6,725 nt of DNA, from positions 1 through 6,725 of the forward strand of contig CAUUKX010000104.1 in assembly GCA_963545585.1 (NCBI GenBank), in the 5' to 3' direction. Made by a program: the position numbers and the translations under genes. Every line of letters begins with the position of its first letter. The stretch's first letter is position 1. This document shows, piece by piece, positions 1 through 6,013 of the stretch. The stretch comes from W11650 sp963545585 (lineage in GTDB: Bacteria; Bacillota; Clostridia; Lachnospirales; Vallitaleaceae). The notes under the pieces are model-generated. The model ran no database searches and was not told the origin of the DNA. It worked only from the letters and a program-made list of their open reading frames with translations.

Positions 1-159
1 TCAAAGGTCTGATTTTGCCGAGTTGGTTCTATTTCGGGGCATATCGGAAGTTGAAATAATAATGATTTTAAAGCAAGCCCTTGATGCGGCGGCTGTGTAG
101 GGATCTAAATTTTTTAAATCACGTTGTGCTTCTTTGATATATTCAATCTTATAAGCCAT
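1..159 (-). pseudogene. Truncated RelE/ParE-type toxin remnant
   Basis: The frame starts at ATG 157-159, 4 nt after the antitoxin stop, the usual tight antitoxin-toxin spacing. The first 20 residues (MAYKIEYIKEAQRDLKNLDP) are the classic opening of RelE/ParE-superfamily toxins, which as a family act as ribosome-dependent mRNA interferases or gyrase inhibitors. Beyond residue 20 the translation (TAAASRACFK and onward) no longer looks like the family. It stops at 1-3 after 52 codons, against roughly 85-110 in intact members, and the conserved core strands and C-terminal catalytic residues are missing. The lost part coincides with a different gene end on the + strand. I infer truncation by rearrangement and an inactive toxin. 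An in-frame ATG further up (about 195) lies inside the antitoxin gene and is not the start. Confidence 0.6.
2..100 (+). CDS. C-terminal end of an unknown + strand protein (partial)
   Basis: A + strand frame enters from the left edge and runs 32 codons to a TAG at 98-100. The translation has a regular amphipathic pattern (AELVLFRGISEVE, then MILKQALDAAAV) typical of a strand/helix protein end, whereas the opposite strand here reads as an unconvincing tail of the toxin frame. I do not recognise the family. It converges on the truncated toxin gene, and the point where toxin similarity stops (about 101-105) coincides with this stop codon, as if a rearrangement joined the two. The remainder of the gene lies outside the window, so the call rests on residue pattern alone. 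Confidence 0.4.
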   Translation, partial: QRSDFAELVLFRGISEVEIIMILKQALDAAAV

Positions 160-163
160 AGCT

Positions 164-493
164 TTATTCTTCAATTTCAACATCAATGTCATCAAGTTCC
201 TGCGGACGGATTCCCAGAGAAACCATCATTTCTTCTTGGGAAAGCGAGTCGGCAGAGTTGTAGTGAGTCATTCGCCGGTCGGCTTCTTCCTGCTCCAGAT
301 AATCGGTTAATGCCTCGATTAAGGTTTCGTACCGGTCAGGGGACATCAAGACACAAGCCGGCCGGTTGTTTTTCATTACTACTTTTGTTCCGCTGGCGGC
401 GACTTCATCAAAAATCCGGCTGGCTTCTCCTTTATTAAATCTGGTAATTGGCACAATGGAACGCATGGCATGGATAACAGATGTTTCATTCAT
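164..493 (-). CDS. Phd/YefM-family antitoxin
   Basis: This 109-residue protein matches the Phd/YefM antitoxin layout. The N-terminal DNA-binding part (about residues 10-60) carries the typical pattern: RSIVPITRFNKGEASRIFDEV, then KVVMKNNRPACVLMS and PDRYETLIE. It is followed by a helical, acidic C-terminus (ELDDIDVEIEE) of the kind that wraps the toxin. In the family these proteins neutralise the partner toxin and repress their own promoter, with the complex acting as co-repressor. The start at 491-493 is favoured over Met10 because AGGAGG lies 8 nt upstream (502-507). The toxin gene follows after 4 nt but is truncated, so this may now be an orphan antitoxin. A consensus promoter lies at 586-613. 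Confidence 0.85.
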   Translation of the reverse strand: MNETSVIHAMRSIVPITRFNKGEASRIFDEVAASGTKVVMKNNRPACVLMSPDRYETLIEALTDYLEQEEADRRMTHYNSADSLSQEEMMVSLGIRPQELDDIDVEIEE

Positions 494-501
494 ATCAAAA
501 A

Positions 502-507
502 CCTCCT
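502..507 (-). promoter_or_regulatory. Ribosome binding site of the antitoxin
   Basis: A perfect AGGAGG on the - strand sits 8 nt before the ATG at 493. It decides the start MNETS over the internal Met10. Confidence 0.85.
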
Positions 508-585
508 TCGGTTGAGCTGGTGAGTAATTTTAGTTCAATGGATTAAACAGAGTGAACCTAAAAAGTGATTATTATCGTTAAGTTT

Positions 586-613
586 ATTATATAAAAGAAA
601 GAAAAAATGTCAA
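586..613 (-). promoter_or_regulatory. Consensus promoter of the antitoxin-toxin operon
   Basis: On the - strand TTGACA (613-608) and TATAAT (591-586) are separated by 16 nt, both boxes matching sigma-A consensus exactly. Transcription would start near 579, giving a leader of about 85 nt before the antitoxin ATG. The -35 box is embedded in the left arm of the inverted repeat at 608-651, so a protein bound to that repeat would block RNA polymerase. This fits autorepression by the antitoxin but is not proven. Confidence 0.75.
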
Positions 614-651
614 TATTTATATCGACAAATATATCATTCTAAATATTGACA
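608..651. repeat. 12-bp perfect inverted repeat (operator and/or terminator)
   Basis: TGTCAATATTTA at 608-619 is mirrored exactly by TAAATATTGACA at 640-651, with a 20-nt AT-rich spacer. On the - strand it lies 7 nt after the stop of the mutS2 3'-end copy and is followed by six T (607-602), which is the layout of an intrinsic terminator, although the stem is AT-rich. It also holds the -35 box of the antitoxin promoter, which is the layout of an operator. Both roles are possible. Confidence 0.6.
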
Positions 652-657
652 CTTCTT

Positions 658-798
658 TTATTTCTTCAAAGTCACTACCGTTACCCCTGCGCCGCCTTCG
701 CTGATATCACCTAAGCGGAAGGATTTGACCCGCGGGTCACGTTTTAAAAACTGGTGCAGCTGGTTGCGAGCGCGCTTACTGGTCGTTGTCTGTGTCTG
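658..798 (-). pseudogene. mutS2: Second copy of the mutS2 3' end (gene remnant)
   Basis: Positions 658-768 align without gaps to the end of the real mutS2 (1829-1939). The translation reads NQLHQFLKRDPRVKSF, then RLGDISEGGAGVTVV, then TLKK and stop TAA. A block of 62 nt (702-763) is identical to 1873-1934. Outside it, most changes in the last 15 codons are synonymous (eight sense codons plus the stop) and only two are conservative replacements (N to S, S to T). This is the pattern of a diverged functional allele rather than of free decay. Upstream of 768 the frame stays open to 885 but has no start. A stretch at 769-798 weakly matches the mutS2 linker (QTQT; 19 of 30 nt against 2111-2140), suggesting an internal deletion of the Smr core. 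Not translated as a protein as far as can be seen. Confidence 0.85.
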
Positions 799-888
799 TT
801 TGTGGGCTTTGCGAGTAGATGGAAGAAAATAATAATCAGAATAAATAGAATATAAAAGAGAAATAAAAAGAAAAATTATACAAATTCA
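769..888. other. A-rich intergenic stretch upstream of the secreted protein gene
   Basis: Apart from the weak mutS2 linker match at 769-798, this stretch holds a short GTCTGT tandem (786-797) and a purine-rich, A-rich segment (about 821-880) before the promoter of the next gene. No gene or RNA structure was seen. Confidence 0.4.
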
Positions 889-917
889 TTGAAAAGACAA
901 TAACTTTATGGTAGAAT
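889..917 (+). promoter_or_regulatory. Likely promoter of the secreted protein gene
   Basis: TTGAAA (889-894) and TAGAAT (912-917) are separated by 17 nt, one mismatch from consensus in each box. The start codon is at 964, giving a leader of about 40 nt. Confidence 0.55.
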
Positions 918-963
918 AAAAATGGATTAAACTACAAACTATAAAAGATAAAAAGAGGTTGTT

Positions 964-1614
964 ATGCAGAAACAGATATCAGTTTGGTTGATGGCGTTAT
1001 TGACGGCAGCACTGCTTTTTCAGGGGAGTGCAGTTTGGAATGGAAATAGCGGAACGTTAGGAAGCGCAGAAGAGGAGCAAAAGTATAGAGGCGAAGAAGC
1101 CATTGTAAGTACTGATACAGAGCAGATGGAAAAAGAAGATGACGACCAAGCGGACAGAACGGCGGAAAGTGTTTACTTAAAGGACTTTAAAGTTTCTAAG
1201 GGCTCTTTTAGTCAAGATCGCTCTGCCAGCAGAGAACTGGACGTACTGACGGAAGTAAAAGTTGGAGAAGAAAGAACAGCGGTACAAGAGGAGATGAAGC
1301 CAGAGGGGAAACTTTCATCGGGATTAAAAAAGGCAATCCGAGATTTAAGACCGGGAACGGAAGTTGAAATACTAATTTCCGTGCATTGGGATTATTGGGA
1401 CAATACGGATATGGTTATCCGTTCAATCAAAGACGTGGTGGGAGAAAACATGGTATATGAAAAAGTTAAGTTTAGCGGAATGCAAATAAAAGCGGATATT
1501 TCTTGTGTTTCGAAAATTGCGGAATTAAAAACAGTTTCATTTATGATGCTGCCGAAGGAAAATATTGAAATAAGCATACCAGAATTTGATTCTGAAAGCG
1601 AAATAGAAAAATAA
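964..1614 (+). CDS. Secreted protein of unknown function
   Basis: 216 residues. The N-terminus is a signal peptide: a short polar start, hydrophobic ISVWLMALLTAALLF (residues 5-19), and a small-residue region with a plausible cleavage near GSA-EEE (about 33-36). There is no lipobox cysteine, so export as a soluble or loosely attached protein is expected. Residues about 36-115 are acidic, polar and probably disordered. Residues about 116-198 look folded: a helix (SGLKKAIRDL), strand EVEILISV, a helix around MVIRSIKDVV, strand YEKVKFSGMQIKADI and a short helix SCVSKIAELK before strand TVSFMML. That order recalls the I9/subtilase propeptide-type alpha/beta fold; this is a resemblance, not recognition, and no protease domain follows. 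The tail is acidic. AGAGG (954-958) lies 5 nt before the ATG. It lies between the two mutS2 3' ends and converges on mutS2. Confidence 0.75.
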   Translation: MQKQISVWLMALLTAALLFQGSAVWNGNSGTLGSAEEEQKYRGEEAIVSTDTEQMEKEDDDQADRTAESVYLKDFKVSKGSFSQDRSASRELDVLTEVKVGEERTAVQEEMKPEGKLSSGLKKAIRDLRPGTEVEILISVHWDYWDNTDMVIRSIKDVVGENMVYEKVKFSGMQIKADISCVSKIAELKTVSFMMLPKENIEISIPEFDSESEIEK

Positions 1615-1672
1615 AAGGAGATATAAGAAAATGGAGCCAGAACGAATTCATCCTCGGAAATGTTGGGAGTAA
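1615..1672 (+). CDS. 13-codon mini-ORF with its own ribosome binding site
   Basis: Right after the stop of the secreted protein gene comes AAGGAG (1615-1620). Ten nt later an ATG at 1631 opens MEPERIHPRKCWE and stops at TAA 1670-1672. It sits directly in front of a terminator. It could be a tiny peptide, or the start of a second operon gene cut off when this segment was rearranged. The strong ribosome binding site is the only support. Confidence 0.25.
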
Positions 1673-1697
1673 AAAAAGCCCGAACCGATAGCGGAGC
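1671..1697 (-). terminator. Possible - strand terminator of mutS2
   Basis: On the - strand GCTCCG (1697-1692) can pair with CGGGC (1682-1678), five GC-rich pairs with one bulged U. The loop is 9 nt, and seven T follow at 1677-1671. It overlaps the + strand hairpin, so the two structures serve converging transcripts. It lies about 130 nt past the mutS2 stop, and no better mutS2 terminator was seen nearer. Confidence 0.4.
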
Positions 1698-1731
1698 CGC
1701 TTGGCCAAATAAACAGGCGGCTCCGTTTTTT
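1690..1731 (+). terminator. Intrinsic terminator of the secreted protein gene
   Basis: CGGAGCCGC (1692-1700) pairs perfectly with GCGGCTCCG (1717-1725) over 9 bp. The loop is 16 nt and contains TTGGCCAA, and six T follow (1726-1731). This is a strong + strand terminator about 75 nt after the stop codon at 1614. Confidence 0.85.
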
Positions 1732-1828
1732 AATTTTCTGTGATAGCCAATAGAGCAATAGGTTGAAATACGTTTTTATCAATACATAGGTATTTGCCAT
1801 TTTGATAAACTCTAATGGTGAAACGGTG

Positions 1829-4219
1829 CTACTTCTTCAAACTTACCACTGTCACGCCCGCACCGCCTTCGTTGATATCACCTAAGCGGAAGGATTTGAC
1901 CCGCGGGTCACGTTTTAAAAACTGGTGCAGCTGGCTGCGCAGTGCACCGGTGCCTTTGCCGTGAATAATATTTAGTTCGCTTAGGCTGGATAAAAACACG
2001 TCGTCAATATACTTATCCAGCGCTTCGATGCCGTCCAGCCCATTGTAACCGCGCAGGTCGATGTCCTTGCTGATATTCAGACTTTTGGCAGTATGCTGGG
2101 CGCTGTAACCGGTACGGGGACTGGCCGGCGTTTGCGTCTGGCCTTTGGTTTGGGCGGCAATCCGCAGATCAGCCGCGTCAACCGTGGCCGTCATAATCCC
2201 TAACTGGACTTTGACTTTGCGGTTAGCGTCCGGCAGGCTGAGCAGAGTACCGACCTGCTGAAAAGAAGTAACCAAATAGGATTGTCCGACTTTTAAGCTT
2301 TTCAGATTGATTTTCGGGCCTTGCCGGTTTTGGGCGGCAGCCGCTTCGGCCGCGGCCAGCGCGTCATTCATTTTATCACGCAGCTTACCGCGCTCGGCTT
2401 CCAATTCTTTGACCGGCGTTCCGGCCTTGGCAATCTTATTCATTTGCCGCAGGATTTGGTCGGCTTCGTCCTTGGCTTCGTCTAAAATGCGGTAGGCTTC
2501 CTGTCGGGCCTGCTTAATAATTTCGCTCTTTTGGGCGTTTAATTTTTCTTTTTGGCTTTGCAGCTCTTGATTTAGCTCTGCGACTTCGGCATGGAGCTTT
2601 TCTGCCCGCTCTTTTTCCAAGAGCGCTGTCTTGCGGTTCATTTCCAAATCAGTGATTAAATCTTCAAACCGGACTTCCCGGCCGCCGATGAACTCTTCCG
2701 CCGCAGTAATGATTTTCGCCGGCAGCCCCAAGCGCTTAGAAATAGCGAAAGCATTACTTTTGCCGGGCACGCCGATTAAAAGGCGGTAGGTCGGCTTTAA
2801 GGTGTTGACATCAAACTCGCAGCTGGCGTTTTCCACGCCGTCGGTCGACAGGGCGTAGACTTTCAGCTCGCTGTAATGGGTGGTAGCAGCCGTTAAAACG
2901 CCGCGCACCCGCAAGTTTTCCAAAATTGCCATTGCCAGCGCCGCGCCTTCGACCGGATCTGTGCCGGCGCCCAGTTCATCAAACAGAACCAGTGACCGAT
3001 AATCGGCTGTTTTTAAAATTTCAACGATATTGACCATATGCGAGGAGAAAGTGGACAGCGACTGCTCGATGCTTTGCTCATCGCCGATATCAGCGTAAAC
3101 ATTTTCCAAAACGGTCAGTTTGGAATGGTCAGCCGCCGGGATATGAAGTCCGGCCTGTCCCATCAGGGAAAGCAGCCCCAGTGTTTTTAACGAAACCGTT
3201 TTGCCGCCGGTGTTCGGTCCGGTGATAACTAAAGTGCTGAAAGTGTCACCCAGATAAATGGTGGAGGCGACTACACTCTCGGCCGGCAGCAGCGGATGGC
3301 GGGCATTTTTCAGGTAAATGGCCGAATCCTCATTAAAAATCGGCTCACTGGCGTCCATTGCCAGCGCCAGTTCCGCCTTGGCAAAGATAAAGTCCAAATG
3401 GGTCAAGGCTTCCAGATTAGCGGTCAAAGCGTTGTAATCAAGAGCCGCTGCCGCTGACAGCATGGATAAAATCCGTTCGATTTCACTTTCTTCTTCCGAT
3501 AAGAGTTGGTTTAATTTGTTGTTTAAGTTAATGACTGCCATTGGCTCAACATAAAGAGTGGAGCCGGAGGCGGACTGGTCATGAATCATGCCGGGCACTT
3601 CGTTGCGGTACTCGCTCCGAATCGGCAGGCAATAACGATTATTGCGGATGGTGATTAGCGTATCCTGTAAATAGCTTTGAATGGATGCGGATTGGAGGAG
3701 CTTATTTAATTCGCTTTTGACGCTGGCCTGATTGCTTTTGATGCTGCGCCGGATTTCGGATAGCTTCGGGCTGGCATCGTCCGCCATTTCTTCTTCGGTG
3801 ATGATGCAGCGGTGAATCTCCCGCTCCAAGGAAGAAAGCGGCTGAAGCTGGCGGAAAAACTCTGCTAAACTAAGACTTTCCCCTTCTTCCTCCAAATCTT
3901 TAAAATAAGTAATTGCCCGGCCGGCGGTCAGTAAGAAATCAGCGATATCAAGCAGTTCTTTCATGGACAAAATCGAACCGATCGGCAAGCGCTTCAGCGC
4001 CGGTCGAATCTCGTGAAAGCCGCGCAGGGTCAGGCGGCCTTGTTTTAAACTAAGAGAAACGGCTTCAGTGGTGTGTTTCTGCCAAAGCTGAATTTCTGAT
4101 AAATCAGTCGACGGAGTCAGTGCCAGCGCCATATCGCGCCCGGACGGGCTGATGGTCAAGGCGGCCAAGCGGTCAATAATTTTAGCGTATTCCAATATTT
4201 TTAAAGCTTTTGTATTCAT
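1829..4219 (-). CDS. mutS2: MutS2: Smr-domain ATPase/endonuclease
   Basis: 796 residues, full length for the family (about 780-790). Residues 1-300 form the MutS core/lever region. The ABC-type ATPase follows: Walker A GPNTGGKT at 334-341, signature region STFSSHM near 389-395, Walker B SLVLFDELGAGTDP at 409-422, and H-loop TTHY at 446-449. A charged coiled coil spans about 515-620, then a small beta-rich segment (about 645-690) and a Gln/Thr/Pro linker. The C-terminal Smr domain has DLRG at 721-724 and HGKGTGAL at 753-760. MutS2 lacks the mismatch-recognition domain. Described family roles are control of recombination through branched DNA and, in Bacillus (RqcU), splitting of collided ribosomes; which dominates here is unknown. 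AAGGA (4226-4230) lies 6 nt before the ATG, and a promoter lies at 4312-4339. Its base composition is clearly more GC-rich than the operon to its right. The last codons are duplicated at 658-768. Confidence 0.97.
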   Translation of the reverse strand: MNTKALKILEYAKIIDRLAALTISPSGRDMALALTPSTDLSEIQLWQKHTTEAVSLSLKQGRLTLRGFHEIRPALKRLPIGSILSMKELLDIADFLLTAGRAITYFKDLEEEGESLSLAEFFRQLQPLSSLEREIHRCIITEEEMADDASPKLSEIRRSIKSNQASVKSELNKLLQSASIQSYLQDTLITIRNNRYCLPIRSEYRNEVPGMIHDQSASGSTLYVEPMAVINLNNKLNQLLSEEESEIERILSMLSAAAALDYNALTANLEALTHLDFIFAKAELALAMDASEPIFNEDSAIYLKNARHPLLPAESVVASTIYLGDTFSTLVITGPNTGGKTVSLKTLGLLSLMGQAGLHIPAADHSKLTVLENVYADIGDEQSIEQSLSTFSSHMVNIVEILKTADYRSLVLFDELGAGTDPVEGAALAMAILENLRVRGVLTAATTHYSELKVYALSTDGVENASCEFDVNTLKPTYRLLIGVPGKSNAFAISKRLGLPAKIITAAEEFIGGREVRFEDLITDLEMNRKTALLEKERAEKLHAEVAELNQELQSQKEKLNAQKSEIIKQARQEAYRILDEAKDEADQILRQMNKIAKAGTPVKELEAERGKLRDKMNDALAAAEAAAAQNRQGPKINLKSLKVGQSYLVTSFQQVGTLLSLPDANRKVKVQLGIMTATVDAADLRIAAQTKGQTQTPASPRTGYSAQHTAKSLNISKDIDLRGYNGLDGIEALDKYIDDVFLSSLSELNIIHGKGTGALRSQLHQFLKRDPRVKSFRLGDINEGGAGVTVVSLKK

Positions 4220-4311
4220 AGAGTATCCTTATTTTGGTTGCGGGGTTACATAGGTCTTTTTAAAGGGAGTGATTTATAAAAAATGTTTTAGCAACGATTT
4301 TCCATAATTTC

Positions 4312-4339
4312 ATTATACACTATTTTTTTATTTTTTCAA
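4312..4339 (-). promoter_or_regulatory. Promoter of mutS2
   Basis: On the - strand TTGAAA (4339-4334) and TATAAT (4317-4312) are 16 nt apart. Transcription would start near 4305, leaving a leader of about 85 nt. The surrounding intergenic DNA (4220-4422) is very AT-rich and shows nothing else recognisable. Confidence 0.65.
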
Positions 4340-4422
4340 AATGGATTTCTGTGGTTTTTGTTTTTTCAGTGATGCTACGGTTTTCGTGATATTTTTATAT
4401 TAACATATGTAATTTATGCTGC

Positions 4423-4451
4423 AATAAAAAGCGCCGCTGACTGCGACGCTT
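4423..4451 (-). terminator. Intrinsic terminator of the GTPase operon
   Basis: On the - strand AAGCGTCGC (4451-4443) pairs with GCGGCGCTT (4437-4429) over 9 bp with one G-U. The loop is 5 nt and the run after the stem is TTTATT (TTTTTATT counting the stem's last two T). It lies 63 nt past the GTPase stop and separates that operon from mutS2. The pairing is better on the - strand, where the central pair is G-U rather than C-A. Confidence 0.75.
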
Positions 4452-4514
4452 GAAGTGTTTTTCGTTTTTCAGTAATTTTAAAATCATTGCCCGTATTGAA
4501 AGGGTACGCAGAAC

Positions 4515-5657
4515 TTAGTTTTTTCTTCCTTTCTTTAATTCTTCTTTGAAGATTTTTGACATAAGCTCTTGCCCGTCCTTAGTATATAGATCTTCACTCT
4601 TCATTTCCCCTTTATAAATCATTTCCATAAGAATAATATATGCTTCTCCTAAAGCGGTGGTGAGAAGGCCGGCGGTTGCTCCAGAAATTAATCCTCCGAT
4701 ACCGGTACCTATACCGGGTATTAACTTTAATACATTAGAAACAATAGCCTTTCCGAGAACGGTTGCACCGGCCGTTCCTATCGTTGATGACACAAAACCG
4801 GTCAACAAACTTGTACTCACTTCCATACCAAATATAGCAGTTATGGAAGCAATCATTGATACCTGTGTTGGAATCAATAAGGCTGCGTCAGAAAATGGAA
4901 TTGGCGCAAATCCCTCTCCAAAGGCTGCGGCTACCGCTGTTGCCACGGCCACCTGAGAATATTTTTTTTTAGCTTTCAAAGATACTTTTTGCACATTTTG
5001 CAAGGTATCTTGAAGTTCATCGGGGAGAGATTCGCTCATTATATCAACTAATTTATCCAAACCATAAGCTTTTGCTGTATATTCTTCATCAAAATCCATA
5101 TCTTGAGCCAGAACAGGAACGACCTTTACAATATCAAGATTTTCCTTTTCTACCAGAGTTTTCATTTTTTGTGCTTTTTCCTTTGGACATGACTGTGTCA
5201 GCACGACAATAATGGGAACTTTAGTAACCGCATTTCTTTCCGTTAATTCTTTAAGCCATTCTACTTCAGTTTCGTCAAATGTTCTATTTCCTCCGACATT
5301 GATGCAATACCAAATACAATGAATCATATCGTTAATATCTTTTGATGCGGTTCCTTTATTAATTAGTTCAATAATCTCATCTTTTACTTTTGTTTGCTGT
5401 CCTTTTGATAATTCAAATCCCGGAGTATCATAGATTGCCATAGGATACTCTTTTTTTTCGTATCTTTTAATTTCATCAGTTATAGGTCTGCCCAATCCAG
5501 TTGCTGCAAAATTTCCTCTGAACATACTGTTGATGAGTGTGCTTTTCCCAACACCGGATTTTCCGATAACTATAATGTTTAATTTTTTTAGATTTCTCAA
5601 TTTTTCATTTATTGCATCAATACACTTTAGTGCAATTTCATCGGTATTAACTACCAT
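4515..5657 (-). CDS. GTPase with DUF697/YcjF-like hydrophobic C-terminal domain
   Basis: 380 residues from ATG 5655-5657. This start is chosen because AGGGGG (5667-5672) lies 9 nt upstream; a start 29 codons earlier would run into the preceding gene. The G domain has G1 GKSGVGKST at 32-40, likely G2 T60 in GRPIT, and G3 DTPG at 77-80. G4 is unusual, TQSC at 154-157 in place of N/TKxD. Residues 220-235 are a basic helix. Residues about 237-345 are Ala/Gly-rich and hydrophobic, with the motif GFAPIPFSDAALLIPTQ (249-265) typical of DUF697/YcjF-type regions fused to Era-like GTPases, and Gly-rich LIPGIGTGIGGLISGATAG (312-330). The C-terminus is lysine-rich. By analogy it is probably a membrane-associated, possibly dynamin- or IRG-like GTPase; the cellular role is not known. 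It is the last gene of the operon, 13 nt after the membrane protein. Confidence 0.8.
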   Translation of the reverse strand: MVVNTDEIALKCIDAINEKLRNLKKLNIIVIGKSGVGKSTLINSMFRGNFAATGLGRPITDEIKRYEKKEYPMAIYDTPGFELSKGQQTKVKDEIIELINKGTASKDINDMIHCIWYCINVGGNRTFDETEVEWLKELTERNAVTKVPIIVVLTQSCPKEKAQKMKTLVEKENLDIVKVVPVLAQDMDFDEEYTAKAYGLDKLVDIMSESLPDELQDTLQNVQKVSLKAKKKYSQVAVATAVAAAFGEGFAPIPFSDAALLIPTQVSMIASITAIFGMEVSTSLLTGFVSSTIGTAGATVLGKAIVSNVLKLIPGIGTGIGGLISGATAGLLTTALGEAYIILMEMIYKGEMKSEDLYTKDGQELMSKIFKEELKKGRKN

Positions 5658-5666
5658 AATGCGTTT

Positions 5667-5672
5667 CCCCCT
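5667..5672 (-). promoter_or_regulatory. Ribosome binding site deciding the GTPase start
   Basis: AGGGGG on the - strand lies 9 nt before ATG 5657 and overlaps the stop codon of the upstream gene (5671-5673). This couples translation of the two genes and excludes the longer upstream start. Confidence 0.7.
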
Positions 5673-5988
5673 ATTTATCATCCGTTTTCTTAACAAGTTC
5701 CGGTCCCCAGTCCTCATCATCAACTTTATTTTTCTTTTTAACACTATTTTTGTACATTGTATTGGTTATGCTCTTTGTAACTTTAGGAACGATAAAGCAA
5801 GCAATACTAAACAGTACCAAACTTCCTAAAACATACCAAACAATCTTTTTTGTTTCCATAATTTTTACCATTCCTTTCGTTTTGCATAAGGCACAACATT
5901 CTTCCTCACTTAAAACCTGATAAATATTTTTTCTCTTTTCATCTATTTCTTTCACTTGAGACGGACTAAGTGTAGATAAAAATGTCAC
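5671..5988 (-). CDS. Small single-pass membrane protein, unknown function
   Basis: The longest frame starts at GTG 5988 and gives 105 residues. The N-terminal 43 residues are polar and helical (VKEIDEKRKNIYQVLSEEE) with a CCALC cysteine cluster. One transmembrane helix follows (IVWYVLGSLVLFSIACFIV, about 48-66), then a lysine-rich stretch and an acidic Trp-containing tail (DDEDWGPEL). The start is uncertain. The GTG has no visible ribosome binding site, while ATG 5859 (METKK, 62 residues) has AAAGGAA at 5871-5877. The frame also remains open upstream of the GTG to 6018, so this may be the second half of a frameshifted gene beginning at 6193. It sits 13 nt before the GTPase and may anchor or regulate it; that is inference. 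Confidence 0.6.
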   Translation of the reverse strand: MTFLSTLSPSQVKEIDEKRKNIYQVLSEEECCALCKTKGMVKIMETKKIVWYVLGSLVLFSIACFIVPKVTKSITNTMYKNSVKKKNKVDDEDWGPELVKKTDDK

Positions 5989-6013
5989 ACCATCAGCCGC
6001 TATACTATCATTC

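Noticed and set aside
124..438. + strand frame opposite the antitoxin
   Set aside because: Shadow of a well-supported Phd/YefM gene with ribosome binding site and promoter on the other strand.
1775..1809. TTTATCA/TGATAAA inverted repeat after mutS2
   Set aside because: Seven AT-rich pairs with a loop of about 21 nt and no T-run; not a credible terminator.
769..1828. Classical integrative element between the two mutS2 ends
   Set aside because: Only about 1.06 kb, with no integrase, excision gene or transposase; the repeat may instead be a gene remnant. Kept as a hypothesis in the findings, not annotated as a mobile element.
2307..2495. Open frame on the + strand inside mutS2
   Set aside because: It is antisense to the coiled-coil coding part of mutS2, has no ribosome binding site, and its composition mirrors the opposite strand.
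4657..4956. 99-codon + strand frame opposite the GTPase
   Set aside because: Antisense shadow of the Gly/Ala-rich C-terminal region; no start signals.
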